From: Verrucomicrobiales bacterium
GTDB lineage: Bacteria; Verrucomicrobiota; Verrucomicrobiia; Limisphaerales; J093
Assembly (NCBI GenBank): GCA_015075445.1
Contig: JABTUJ010000025.1
Span: 1-64,000, forward strand
Direction: 5' to 3'
Length of the DNA stretch: 64,000 nucleotides
Part shown: positions 42,872-52,917 of the stretch, piece after piece
Numbering within the stretch: position 1 is the stretch's first letter
Layout of the letters: each line of letters opens with the position of its first letter
Made by a program: the position numbers and the translations under genes
The notes under the pieces: generated by a model
The model's input: the letters and a program-made list of their open reading frames with translations, nothing else
Databases searched by the model: none
Told to the model about the DNA's origin: nothing

Positions 42872-45766
42872 TTGCGTCCGATCGACCTACGTGAAGTGAT
42901 CGCACGCACCAACACGCCGAACAGACCCCGGTCCGTCCCCGGGCCGGGACCACGGCAGGACGGAGTCGTCGAAGCCCGCGCCGCCCAGGGAGTGGAAACC
43001 GCCGCCGAGCCGCCGGCCTGGCACCTGCTCCGGACCGAGGAGGCCGTCCAGCTCCTCGGCGTGGATCGACGCACCGGCCTGGCGGACGAGGAGGTGCGGC
43101 GGCGGCAGGCTCAGTTCGGCCCGAACCGCCTGACCGCGCCGCGGCGCCAGAGTGAACTGATGCGGTTCCTTCTCCAGTTCCACCAACCCTTGCTCTACCT
43201 CCTGCTGGCGGCCGGGGCCATCACGCTCAGCCTGGGCGAATGGGTGGACGCGTCGGTCATCTTCGGCGTCGTCCTCGTCAACGCCGTCGTCGGCTACGTG
43301 CAGGAAGCCAAAGCCGGGCGAGCGATTGAGGCGCTGTCCCGCCTGGTCGTCACCGAGGCCACCGTCCGCCGCGACGGCCGCAAACAGCGCGTGCCCTCGG
43401 AGGCACTGGTGCCCGGCGACCTGGTGTTGCTGCAATCGGGTGATCGCGTGCCCGCCGAACTGCGCCTGCTCGAAGTGCGCGACCTCCAGGTGGACGAATC
43501 CGCCCTCACCGGCGAATCGGTGCCGGTGGAGAAATCCACGGACGCGCTGGCGTGCGACACGATTCTGGCCGAACGCCGGAACCTCGCGTTCGCCGGCACG
43601 CTGACCACCTGCGGGCGGGCGGAGGGGGTGGTCTGGGGCATCGGCAACCAGACCGAAACCGGGCGCATTGCCCGACTGATTGCCGAAGCGGCGGATCTTT
43701 CGACGCCGCTGACGCGGAAGATCGCGCAATTCAGCAAGGTGCTGCTCATCGCCATCCTCGCGTTGGCGGCCGTGACGTTTCTCGTCGGCGTGGGGCGCGG
43801 CCAGCCGCTGGTCGAGATGTTCATGAGCGCCGTGGCGCTGGCGGTCGGGGCCATCCCGGAGGGCTTGCCCGCCGCCGTCACCATCGTGCTGGCCATCGGC
43901 GTGGCACGGATGGCCCGCCGGCGTGCCATCATCCGGAAGCTCCCGGCCGTCGAAACGCTGGGCAGCACCACGGTCATTTGCTCGGACAAGACCGGGACGC
44001 TTACCGAGAACCAGATGACCGTGCAGCGCCTCTACGCGGCGGGCACGCGCTTCGAAGTGACGGGCGCCGGCTACGAGCCGCACGGGGCAATCCGCCGCCA
44101 CGGCGAGCCGACGCAACCGGTCCCCCAGGGCGCTCTCCAGGAATGTCTCCAGGCCGGTCTGCTCTGCAGCGAGGCCCAGCTCACCCGCACGAACGGTCGC
44201 CTGGCCGTGCAAGGAGATCCCACCGAAGGCGCCCTCATCGTCTCGGCGGCCAAGGCGGGTTTGAACCAAGCCGAGGCGGCGCGCTGCTACCCTCGGCTCG
44301 ACGCCATTCCCTTCGAGTCCGAGCACCAGTACATGGCCAGCTTGCACGCCCGGCCCGGCGGAGCCGACCATGTCATCTACGTCAAGGGCGCGGTGGAACG
44401 GTTGCTCGAGTGCTGCGAGCACGCGCTCGACGAGCAGGGCGGGGAAGTCGCGCTCGACCGGGACCAGGTGCGGCGTGAGGCCGAGGAGATGGCCGCCAGC
44501 GGGCTGCGTGTGCTGGGCTTCGCCCGGCGGCTGGTTCCCGCCGCACACACGCGCCTGGCGCGCGCCGAGGTGTGCGGCGGACTGACCTTTCTGGGTCTGC
44601 AAGCCATGATGGATCCACCGCGCGCCGAAGCCATCGCCGCCGTCCGCCAGTGCCAGCGTGCCGGCATCCGCGTCAAGATGATCACTGGCGACCACGCGCT
44701 GACGGCGCGGGCGATTGCGCGCCAGATCGGGTTGCACGGCGCGGCGGGTGCGGGTCGCGACTTGCGGGTGGTGACCGGCCGGGAGCTGGAGCAACGGTCC
44801 GACCAGGAACTGCAAGAGCAGGTGGAAGGGGCGGACGTCTTTGCGCGCGTCGCCCCCGAGCAGAAGCTGCGACTGGTCCAGGCGCTTCAGGCGCGTGGTC
44901 ACGTCGTGGCCATGACGGGCGACGGCGTCAACGACGCGCCCGCCCTCAAACAGGCGGACATCGGCGTGGCGATGGGCATTGCGGGCACCGACGTGGCCAA
45001 GGGCGCCGCGGACATGATGCTCACGGACGACAACTTTGCCTCGATCGAAGCGGCGGTGGAAGAAGGCCGGAACGTCTTCGACAACCTCACCAAGTTCATC
45101 GTCTGGACGCTGCCCACGAATTTTGGCCAGGGCTTGATCGTGCTGGCGGCGGTGATGGCCGGCGTCACGCTGCCCATTCTGCCGGTCCAGTTGCTGTGGG
45201 TCAACATGACCACCGTGATCCTGCTGGGACTGATGCTGGTATTCGAGTCGAAGGAACGCGACCTCATGCAGCGCCCCCCGCGCGGCCCGAAGACGCCGAT
45301 CATGACGTTCCCCGTGGTCATGCGCATCGGGCTGGTGTCCGCGCTGATGCTGGCGGGCGCGTTCGGCCTGTATGTTTGGGAACAAGCCGCACACGATGCG
45401 AGCATCGCGGAGGCGAGGACGGTCGCCGTGAACGTGGTGGTGATGGTGCTGGTGTTCTATCTGCTGAACTGCCGCTCACTCACGGACTCCATGTTCGCTG
45501 TGGGCGTCTTCAGCAACCGGTGGATCTACGCCGGCATCGCCAGCATGGTCGTCGCGCAACTGCTGTTCACCTACGCGCCGGTCATGAACCGCCTCTTTCA
45601 CACCGCGCCGATCAGCGGCCCGGCGTGGCTGCGCATCCTCGCGGTCGCCGTCGCCGGTTACGCGCTGGTCGGCATCGAAAAGTGGATTCGTCGGCGTTGG
45701 GCCATCGCCCGCGCCGCCGCCGATCCGGCGCCCGCCCCCAACACCTCCATCACCGGAAGGCCCTGA
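42872..45766 (+). CDS. P-type cation-transporting ATPase (P2 class)
   Basis: This 964-residue ion pump has the full set of motifs: LTGESVPVEK in the actuator domain (about residue 211), the P2-type membrane motif AIPEGLPAAVT, the phosphorylated Asp in CSDKTGTLT (about 371), the nucleotide-domain KGAVERLL, MITGDHALTA, and MTGDGVNDAPALKQADIGVA. The PEGLP motif and N-terminal cation-ATPase domain (HLLRTEEAVQLLG) point to Ca2+ or Na+/K+ rather than heavy metals. The long frame opens with a rare TTG at 42872; a GTG at 42992 is an alternative. The divergent NhaR-like regulator suggests Na+ or alkaline stress. Confidence 0.9.
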   Translation: MRPIDLREVIARTNTPNRPRSVPGPGPRQDGVVEARAAQGVETAAEPPAWHLLRTEEAVQLLGVDRRTGLADEEVRRRQAQFGPNRLTAPRRQSELMRFLLQFHQPLLYLLLAAGAITLSLGEWVDASVIFGVVLVNAVVGYVQEAKAGRAIEALSRLVVTEATVRRDGRKQRVPSEALVPGDLVLLQSGDRVPAELRLLEVRDLQVDESALTGESVPVEKSTDALACDTILAERRNLAFAGTLTTCGRAEGVVWGIGNQTETGRIARLIAEAADLSTPLTRKIAQFSKVLLIAILALAAVTFLVGVGRGQPLVEMFMSAVALAVGAIPEGLPAAVTIVLAIGVARMARRRAIIRKLPAVETLGSTTVICSDKTGTLTENQMTVQRLYAAGTRFEVTGAGYEPHGAIRRHGEPTQPVPQGALQECLQAGLLCSEAQLTRTNGRLAVQGDPTEGALIVSAAKAGLNQAEAARCYPRLDAIPFESEHQYMASLHARPGGADHVIYVKGAVERLLECCEHALDEQGGEVALDRDQVRREAEEMAASGLRVLGFARRLVPAAHTRLARAEVCGGLTFLGLQAMMDPPRAEAIAAVRQCQRAGIRVKMITGDHALTARAIARQIGLHGAAGAGRDLRVVTGRELEQRSDQELQEQVEGADVFARVAPEQKLRLVQALQARGHVVAMTGDGVNDAPALKQADIGVAMGIAGTDVAKGAADMMLTDDNFASIEAAVEEGRNVFDNLTKFIVWTLPTNFGQGLIVLAAVMAGVTLPILPVQLLWVNMTTVILLGLMLVFESKERDLMQRPPRGPKTPIMTFPVVMRIGLVSALMLAGAFGLYVWEQAAHDASIAEARTVAVNVVVMVLVFYLLNCRSLTDSMFAVGVFSNRWIYAGIASMVVAQLLFTYAPVMNRLFHTAPISGPAWLRILAVAVAGYALVGIEKWIRRRWAIARAAADPAPAPNTSITGRP

Positions 45767-47304
45767 TGAGTTACCCCTTCGACGTGACCCGCACCGACCC
45801 GGGTCCCACGCCGCCGCCGTCCGGCGGTTCGCCGACATCCGCGCTGGCCGCCCTGCTCGTTCTGACAGGTCTCCATGCTTCCGCCCCGGCCGGCGACCAG
45901 CCCCAGTGGGGGGAACGCGATTCGCGCAACATGGTCTCTGCGGAGCGCGGCCTGCCGACCGACTGCGATCCGCAGACCGGTCGGAACCTTAGGTGGGTGG
46001 CGGACCTCGGCACGTCCACCTACTCCACCCCGGTGATCGCGCGGGGACGCGTGCTCATTGGCACCAACAACGGCGAGCCGCGCGACCCGCGCCACCGGGG
46101 TGACCGGGCCGTCCTGATGTGCTTGGAGGAATCGAGCGGACGCCTGGTTTGGCAACTGGTCGTGCCCAAGCTGCCGGAATGCCCGTACCTCGATTGCCCC
46201 GGCGTGGGTCTCACGTCCTCCCCGACCGTGGACGGCGACCGGGTGTACCTCGTCAACAACCGCGCCGAGGTCATGTGTCTGGACCTCGCTGGCCTGGCCG
46301 ATGGCAACGACGGTCCCTTTCGCGATGAGAGCCGTCACGCCGCGCCCCCCGGCGAGGAACCGGTGCCGCCGGGAGCACGGGACGGGGACATCCTCTGGGT
46401 GACCGACCTGCGGCGCGAAGTGCAGGCCTACCCGCACGATTCGGCGAATATCTCGGTGCTGGTGCGGGGGGATCATCTCTACGTGAGCATCCCGAACGGG
46501 GTGGACCACACGCATCGCCACCGGCCCTCGCCGCGCGCGCCCGGCCTGGTCGTGTTGGACAAACACACGGGCCGGAGGGTGGCGCAGGACGACACAGGTA
46601 TCGGTGCGCGGGTGTTTCACAGCACGTTCTCCTCGGCTTCGTTCGGCGTGGTGGCCGGCCGGCCGCTGGTGTTTTACGGCGGAGGCGACGGCGTGGTGTA
46701 CGCCTTCGAGGCGCTCTCTGCGGCGCCGCCCGCCACCGCGGGACCGGCGGGCTTGAAGGTGGCCTGGAGCTTCGACTGCGACCCCGCCGCGCCCAAGGAG
46801 AACATCTCGCAGTATCAGGGCAACCGCCGGACAAGCCCCAGCAGCATCGTGGGCATGCCCGTCTTCCACGGGGATCGCATCTACGTGGCCGCCGGCGGGG
46901 ACCCCTGGCACGGCAAGCGAGAATGCTGGCTGGTCTGCATCGACGCGACCGGCACCGGCGACGTGACCCGCACCGCCGCGGTCTGGACCTATCCCCTCGA
47001 ACGCCACTGCATCTCCACGCCGTCGGTGACGGAGGATGGGCTGGTCTTCATCGCGGACATGGGACGGATGCTGCATGCCGTGGATGCGCGCACGGGGCGG
47101 GCCTGCTGGACGCAGGAATTGGATGGGGAAGTCTGGGGTTCGACGCTGGTGGCCGACGGCAAGGTCTATGTCGGCACCCATCGGGGCACGCTGTGGGTGT
47201 TGCGGGCGGGACGAACCAAGGAGGTGCTGGGCTCGACGAACCTGGGCCGGCCGATCCATACGACGCCGGTGGCGGCAACGGCGTTCTCTACGTGGCGACC
47301 ATGA
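45766..47304 (+). CDS. PQQ-like beta-propeller exported protein
   Basis: This 512-residue protein has repeated beta-propeller blades of the PQQ/Trp-docking type: YSTPVIARGRVLIGTNNG, LTSSPTVDGDRVYLVNNR, ISTPSVTEDGLVFIADMG and GSTLVADGKVYVGTHRG. A hydrophobic N-terminal stretch (SALAALLVLTGLHASAPAG) suggests export. The start ATG overlaps the ATPase stop (TGATG), so it is coupled to it. The final blade is cut: after TTPVAA the frame shifts, and the expected continuation NGVLYVATM lies in another frame at 47270-47310. The last 12 residues are therefore probably wrong. Function unknown. Confidence 0.75.
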   Translation: MSYPFDVTRTDPGPTPPPSGGSPTSALAALLVLTGLHASAPAGDQPQWGERDSRNMVSAERGLPTDCDPQTGRNLRWVADLGTSTYSTPVIARGRVLIGTNNGEPRDPRHRGDRAVLMCLEESSGRLVWQLVVPKLPECPYLDCPGVGLTSSPTVDGDRVYLVNNRAEVMCLDLAGLADGNDGPFRDESRHAAPPGEEPVPPGARDGDILWVTDLRREVQAYPHDSANISVLVRGDHLYVSIPNGVDHTHRHRPSPRAPGLVVLDKHTGRRVAQDDTGIGARVFHSTFSSASFGVVAGRPLVFYGGGDGVVYAFEALSAAPPATAGPAGLKVAWSFDCDPAAPKENISQYQGNRRTSPSSIVGMPVFHGDRIYVAAGGDPWHGKRECWLVCIDATGTGDVTRTAAVWTYPLERHCISTPSVTEDGLVFIADMGRMLHAVDARTGRACWTQELDGEVWGSTLVADGKVYVGTHRGTLWVLRAGRTKEVLGSTNLGRPIHTTPVAATAFSTWRP

Positions 47305-47310
47305 ACCGCC

Positions 47311-48048
47311 CTATGTTCCGGCCGCTCTGACAGCCATCCTGGTCCGTGAACCAGACGCGAAGGGATTCGGATGCCCGGGCTGCACAGGGAGCGCGATTCT
47401 GGCCACGCGGTTCTCGGCCGCTTGAAACGCGCGCACGAACGCGCCGGCGGTCGCGGTGTAAGGACCCGGCGGCAGACCTTCGATGAACAGCGTGGTGTCG
47501 TGCGGCGAAGGCGAACGGCTTTCGAGCGCGAAGGCGAAGCGGTCCAGCGTCGCGGCCACCTGGACGGGCTGTTCCGCCGCGAGTGCGAGGGTGTTGGTGT
47601 TCGATTGAGAGCGCCGCACCGCCCAGCAGCCCTCCGGGAGATTGCCCGTCGCCGTCTCGGACTCGTTGCCGGCCACGGGCCAGAGCGACACGTCCACGCC
47701 GACGAGATCCGTGGGCTGAAACGGATTCGTGTCGGCCGGATCGCCCTTCACGGAGAGCTCGATGACGCCCCCGATCGCGACACCGACGTCGCCGTTGCCG
47801 AGCAAGGAGCCGTCGGGGACCTTGCGCGTGGGTATCGCGATCGGCGGCGCGGTGAGGGTAGCCCGCTGGCGGGCGACGATATCGAAGGCTTGCGTGGCGA
47901 CGGCAGCCTGGTTCTCGACGTCCGTGGGGACACCGGCGCAGGTGAGCGTTCCCGCCAACAGAAGCAGTGCCGCCAGCACCCCGCAGGGCCGACCGGCCGG
48001 GGCGAAAGCCGTCGCGATCATGAGCCGCTCTGTTGCCGACATCCCCAT
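47311..48048 (-). pseudogene. Truncated exported glycosidase-like protein with internal deletion
   Basis: The 245-residue frame starts with a signal peptide (LAALLLLAGTLTCAGVP) and the motif IPTRKVPDGSLLGNGDVGVAIGG, seen at the N-terminus of GH95-like and related verrucomicrobial exported glycosidases. The expected catalytic (alpha/alpha)6 barrel is absent; the frame goes directly to a C-terminal beta region (VARIALPVQPGHPN) and stops. It looks like a gene with a large internal deletion. A short functional product cannot be excluded. Confidence 0.5.
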
Positions 48049-48279
48049 CGTGGACAGGCGGTGGGTGGTCGGTCGGTTCGAGGGTGAGCCGTGGTTGTCC
48101 CCGAGGCTTTCTGAGTGGCGGCTGCCTCCGCGTTGCCTGCCGCCTCCTCGCCGTCGCCACGCTGCGGGGCAACCAATGCGTACCGCAACGTATGTTGCCC
48201 AGTAGATTCCGGCTGGTGGAAAGGAAAAGCCGTTGCCTGAGTCGTTGGGGGCTCCAGAATCGCCGCAATAGTATATCTC

Positions 48280-51200
48280 ATGAATACTAACTGGATGTTC
48301 AGGGTTACAGGTGGAGTCTTCAGCGTCTGCGGGTTCATCATCGCCCACCTGTCCCAGGCGACGGCGGCGGCGCCGGGCGATGACCCGAACAAACCGCTGG
48401 TCCTCCGGGGCTACCGGGGTGGGGACATCCACCATCTCGCGGGGAGGGTGATCACCATCACGGACTGCGTGCTGGACAGGTTGCCGGTCATCATCTGCGA
48501 CAGCCTGACCATTACCGACTCGATCCTGCGGGGACCGGTCTGGATCCATGAGGTCAAGTCCCTCTCGATTCGCAACTGCGAATTCCACCACTCCTTCAGC
48601 GCCAATCTGACGGGGGGCGGCAACGGGGCGATCACGGAAAGCGTGTTCACCGTGCCCCTCGAGGTGGATTTCGACCCCGGCAGCCCCCCGGCGATCACCC
48701 GCAACAGTTTTCTCGGCAAATTCCAGGCGGTGCAAAGCCCGCGGGATCTGCCCCTGCCGGATAATTACTGGGGCACGAGTTCCGGGCCGGATTACCTGGG
48801 AAGACCGTACCGGGGCTGGTTGCAGGTCAAAGGGGCGTACTGCGAGCTCGTGGATCCCAAGGAGAAGTTCCTTCTCTCCGGCGTGACGCGCGCCGCGACG
48901 CATCTCCCCGATGCCTTCCGGCCGCATCCCTGGGTCTGGGTCAATGAGGCGCGGGTCGGGCAGAACGTGCTGCGCCCGGGTCCGTACCTGGGTGGCCAGC
49001 TTCTGGCCCGGCAGGGCCGGGACCTGTTGGTGTGCCTCGACTTGAAGACCTCGGTTGTGGAGTACGCCGCCGAGTTCACGCTCACCTGCAATGGCCACCC
49101 AGTCGGGGGCTCCCGATCTTTCGCCGTCCGCCGGGTCTACCCGATCATCCAGGAGGGAAGCGATAATCAAGCACGCACGCTCAATTTCGTTATCCCGGCA
49201 TGGATGACCGAGGCGAGGAACCTGGTGCTGGAGTTGAAGATGACAGCCCTGGATGTCGCGGCCTACGCCGGGCAGCCCAAGGACGGCGTCATCTGGCAGG
49301 CGGAAGTGCAGCCCCAGCCCCGCTTCGGGCGCCGGCTGCGTCTCGGCGTGATGCCGGTGAATCTCGAGGTGCCGTTCTGGATCACGGCCAAGGCCGATTC
49401 CAGCGCCGCCCGGCAGCGGCTCGAAGGGGAGCTCCCCGCGCTCTGGCCCCTGCTGCGGAGTGAATTCACGGTGGTCCAGTTGCCGCCCCTGACCGTCAGC
49501 CGCGGCTACCTCCGGGGCGCCGCCACCACCATCGCCGGCGGCAACCTGATGCCCTTCATGATCGCGCGCTCGGCGTCGAGCTACCTCAATGCCTGGAACG
49601 CCTCCCGGCCGCCGGAACGCTGGCTGGACCGCCTGGTGTGTGTCGTGCCCAACAGGGCATTGACCGGCCTGTGGGGACTGTCGGACAACGCGGGCGCCGC
49701 CCTGGAAGTGTTCTCCGCGGTGGTCATGGTCGAGGAGGACAACCCGGAAGCGGTGTTGCACGAGCTGGGACATACCCTCGGGCTCTACCTCGGCACTGAG
49801 CAGTACGACTTCACGACGACCGATCACCTGGGCAATCCCATCGCGCAGGTCCAGTACGGCAGCTACCGCGAATGGAACGGGGCGATGGTACAGAGCGCCG
49901 TCCTGTTCAATGACCTGGGCTACGGCGGCATCCCGAGGATTCTCCATGTGCCGCCGCGTCCGACGGTCAACTACTACGACTTCATGGGGGCTTCGACGCC
50001 GCAGTGGATCATCCCCACCTCCCTCGATGCGGTGTACAAAGGTCTGCGGCCGCTGCTCGGATCCCGACCGGCGTCGGGTGCCCTGCTCGCTGGCGCCGCG
50101 AGCGAGATCCCCCGTTCCGGACAAATGGCGCTGATGGGTCCCCCGCCCCCCGGACATCGGCGCGTCCTCTTCACCGGCCTGCTGCGGCGCTACCAGGACC
50201 GCAACTCACTCGCCTACTCCTACCGCACCTCCCCCGACACCGTGCGCATCCGCGACGTGAGCCTCGAGGACTTCAACCTCACCGAGGGCAACCGCGGCAC
50301 GTGGCAGCTCCTCGAGTGCCTGGACGCTGACGGACAGCCGGTGACGCCACGCATTCCCATCAGGGCGAGCCTCCCCGACCCGGCCCAGTCACCGGTGGAC
50401 CCGGACTGGTTCCAGGTAGTGGACGTGCCGGTCGCCACCGCGCGCTTTGCCATTACGGACCAGGAACTCCAGGGGTTCGAGTTTCTCTCGGTCCCCGACG
50501 ACGGGATCGCTTTCCAGCCGAGTTTGGCGGCCAACCCTGGGAGTGGCGCCCTGACCGGCAAGATCACGCTCGACTTCGGCCCGAGCGTCGGCGGCAAACC
50601 GCTGCCGGTCTTCCACCAGTTGTACTACAGCGCGGACGGTCGCCTCACGTGGGTGCCCATCGGGGAGATGACCACCGACCAGGCGGTGGCGCTCGAGGCC
50701 CGGGACCTGCCCGCCACGGAGGACTTGTCCTTCAAGGTGGTCGCGGCGGATGCGTTCCGGTCGGCGCAGGCCCAACTCACCGGCTTCCGCGTCGGGAACC
50801 GCGCGCCCGCCGTGCGAATCCTCAGTCCTCAGCCCGGGGATGCCGCCGAATCCGACCAGGAGTGGTTTCTCTCAGCCGAGGCCTTCGACCTCGAAGACGG
50901 CCTGCTCGCGGAGGGCGCTTGGCATTCCTCGCGAGACGGTCTGCTGGGCACGAATGCGGTCCTGCCCTTCGTCCGCTTGAGTGCCGGCGAACACACGCTG
51001 GATTTCACGACCACGGATGCCGCGGGGTTGGCGGGTTCGGCCTCTGTCCAGGTCTCGATCGGCCCGGTGGCGGCGGCGGATTTGGCACTGGTTGAGGATT
51101 CCCTGCGCATCCGCCCCGCGGGCAGCGATCCGCTCGAGCCCACGCCCAACCGCCTGCAGACCGACCGGCTGAACCTGATCCGGATCGTGATCCGGAACGG

Positions 51201-52425
51201 TGGCCTGACCAACGAGGCCCAACTGTCGCTCTACCTGACTCTGGAGAACGCACCGGAAGTCCTCCTGGCCTCCACCGTCGTGACCAACTGGGCGCCGTTC
51301 ATGCCCGGGTCCCTGGAAGTGCCGTACGTGTTTCCCGGCGCCAACCACTACACCCTCCGCGCCGTGATCAGCGACCCGCTCGTGCCCGATCCCGATGCGG
51401 CCAACAACAGCCGGTCCTGGGGCTTCACCAACCAGCCGCCGGTGGCCACGCCCGCACGCTTTGACCTGACCCCCCAGGATCCGCTGGACTTCCGCCTGTC
51501 CGGAGCCGACCCGGATGGCGATCCCCTCGAGTACCGCCTCGTCACCGGGCCGACGCGGGGCGTGCTCGAGCGACGGGGCGACGTCTGGCGCTATCGCCCC
51601 CTCAACGCCGGCCAGGACAACCTCTCCTTTGCGGTCAGTGACGGTCGGTTCGAGTCACCTCCGGCGACCGTGACCTTCTTCACCACCACGACCGCCGCGT
51701 CCGTGCCGGTCCCGCCCAGCATCGTGAGTGTCGATCGCGTGTTCGGGACCGTGGGCGAGGACTTCTCCCATGCCGTGGTCATCGCCGCGCCACCCGCGAC
51801 CTTCGCGGCGTACGGCTTGCCTGCGGGGCTCCACATCCACCCCACGACGGGCCTGATTTCGGGCCGGCCCTCGCAGACCGGCGAGTTCACCGTCTTCGTT
51901 GAGGTCGGCAGAGACGGCGTCGCCTCCACCCAGGAACTCCGGCTCCGGGTGCAGGACACGTACGCGCGCTGGATCGCCTCGTTCGGTTTGACCGGCGGTG
52001 ACGCGGCGCCCGAGAGCAATCCGGACGCCGACGGCTTCAACAACCTGGCGGAGTATGCGCATCAGTTGAACCCCATCGTCCGGGACTTTGAGGGCGGTCC
52101 GACCGCCTCCCGCCTGGCGGAATCCGGCGTGGCCTGGCTGCGGGAAGTGCCGTATCTCGTGGTCACGTACCGACAGCGCAAAGGTGGTGTGGGCAATCCC
52201 GCCCGGGATTACTGGGTGGACGGAGTTCGCCATCGCCTGGAATACAACGACCACCTGGATGACCGGGTCCGCTGGGCTGGCGGCGAGGAGTTGTTCGAGG
52301 TCCTCGAAAGCCGGCGGGTGGACAACGGCGACGGTACCGAGTGGATCAGCGTCCGCTGTCGGGTGCCGATCACGGACGCCCCTTCGGCGCAGGGTTATGT
52401 GCGGCTGCAGCTCGCGCTGCCCTGA
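48280..52425 (+). CDS. Giant secreted metallopeptidase-like protein with CARDB and Ig-like repeats
   Basis: This 1381-residue exported protein has, after a short hydrophobic N-terminus, residues 40-190 that look like a right-handed beta-helix (GRVITITDCVLDRLPVIIC; SLTITDSIL). A zincin motif HELGHTLGLYLG is at about residue 494, so the central part may be a metalloprotease of the M6/M10 type. Residues about 940-1060 resemble a CARDB domain (RIVIRNGG, ADNNSRSW-type end). Cadherin/Ig-like modules follow (LSGADPDGDPLEYRL; GLPAGLHIHPTTGLISGRPS), and a C-terminal segment SNPDADGFNNLAEYA is common in secreted verrucomicrobial proteins, possibly a sorting region. It is a likely client of the type II secretion system. 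Confidence 0.75.
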   Translation: MNTNWMFRVTGGVFSVCGFIIAHLSQATAAAPGDDPNKPLVLRGYRGGDIHHLAGRVITITDCVLDRLPVIICDSLTITDSILRGPVWIHEVKSLSIRNCEFHHSFSANLTGGGNGAITESVFTVPLEVDFDPGSPPAITRNSFLGKFQAVQSPRDLPLPDNYWGTSSGPDYLGRPYRGWLQVKGAYCELVDPKEKFLLSGVTRAATHLPDAFRPHPWVWVNEARVGQNVLRPGPYLGGQLLARQGRDLLVCLDLKTSVVEYAAEFTLTCNGHPVGGSRSFAVRRVYPIIQEGSDNQARTLNFVIPAWMTEARNLVLELKMTALDVAAYAGQPKDGVIWQAEVQPQPRFGRRLRLGVMPVNLEVPFWITAKADSSAARQRLEGELPALWPLLRSEFTVVQLPPLTVSRGYLRGAATTIAGGNLMPFMIARSASSYLNAWNASRPPERWLDRLVCVVPNRALTGLWGLSDNAGAALEVFSAVVMVEEDNPEAVLHELGHTLGLYLGTEQYDFTTTDHLGNPIAQVQYGSYREWNGAMVQSAVLFNDLGYGGIPRILHVPPRPTVNYYDFMGASTPQWIIPTSLDAVYKGLRPLLGSRPASGALLAGAASEIPRSGQMALMGPPPPGHRRVLFTGLLRRYQDRNSLAYSYRTSPDTVRIRDVSLEDFNLTEGNRGTWQLLECLDADGQPVTPRIPIRASLPDPAQSPVDPDWFQVVDVPVATARFAITDQELQGFEFLSVPDDGIAFQPSLAANPGSGALTGKITLDFGPSVGGKPLPVFHQLYYSADGRLTWVPIGEMTTDQAVALEARDLPATEDLSFKVVAADAFRSAQAQLTGFRVGNRAPAVRILSPQPGDAAESDQEWFLSAEAFDLEDGLLAEGAWHSSRDGLLGTNAVLPFVRLSAGEHTLDFTTTDAAGLAGSASVQVSIGPVAAADLALVEDSLRIRPAGSDPLEPTPNRLQTDRLNLIRIVIRNGGLTNEAQLSLYLTLENAPEVLLASTVVTNWAPFMPGSLEVPYVFPGANHYTLRAVISDPLVPDPDAANNSRSWGFTNQPPVATPARFDLTPQDPLDFRLSGADPDGDPLEYRLVTGPTRGVLERRGDVWRYRPLNAGQDNLSFAVSDGRFESPPATVTFFTTTTAASVPVPPSIVSVDRVFGTVGEDFSHAVVIAAPPATFAAYGLPAGLHIHPTTGLISGRPSQTGEFTVFVEVGRDGVASTQELRLRVQDTYARWIASFGLTGGDAAPESNPDADGFNNLAEYAHQLNPIVRDFEGGPTASRLAESGVAWLREVPYLVVTYRQRKGGVGNPARDYWVDGVRHRLEYNDHLDDRVRWAGGEELFEVLESRRVDNGDGTEWISVRCRVPITDAPSAQGYVRLQLALP

Positions 52426-52751
52426 TCACCGACGGCCCCGCGTCAACAACCTCGCATGCTGCATCACCGAGCGCCCCGCCGGGTGCAGCCGGCGCTGAGG
52501 ATCGTGCCCCAGGCGGGGCGGATCCCTGCCCCAGTGGTTGTGCCTGGGGCCGGACGCCTTGGGATGCCGGTGTGGCCACGTCTGGCACGCCGGATACGTT
52601 CCCAAGGGCGTGTTGGATCGACCGGTGTTCGTTCGGTGGAGGTTCCTCCATCCTGACTGGCTTTTCTCAATGACCCACGGTGAGCAAGCGGCAGGAATAC
52701 GTTCTTCGGGCCAGACAAGGTCTGGACCCTTTCTCCCCAAGCAGATCGGAA
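52426..52751. other. Intergenic region, no gene seen
   Basis: This gap of 326 bp lies between the giant secreted protein and tRNA-Phe. It contains GC-rich inverted segments (for example around 52470-52530) but no clear terminator T-run, RNA gene or coding family. Confidence 0.35.
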
Positions 52752-52827
<76 letters not shown>

Positions 52828-52917
52828 AAACTAACTATACATCAAATACTTACGACACTTTTTCTGTGGGTCACAATCTGCACCTGCAACCGCAACCTGT
52901 AACCCTAGACTCCCGCC

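Noticed and set aside
42887..45394. An 835-codon minus-strand frame opposite the P-type ATPase
   Set aside because: No motifs; the plus-strand ATPase is complete.
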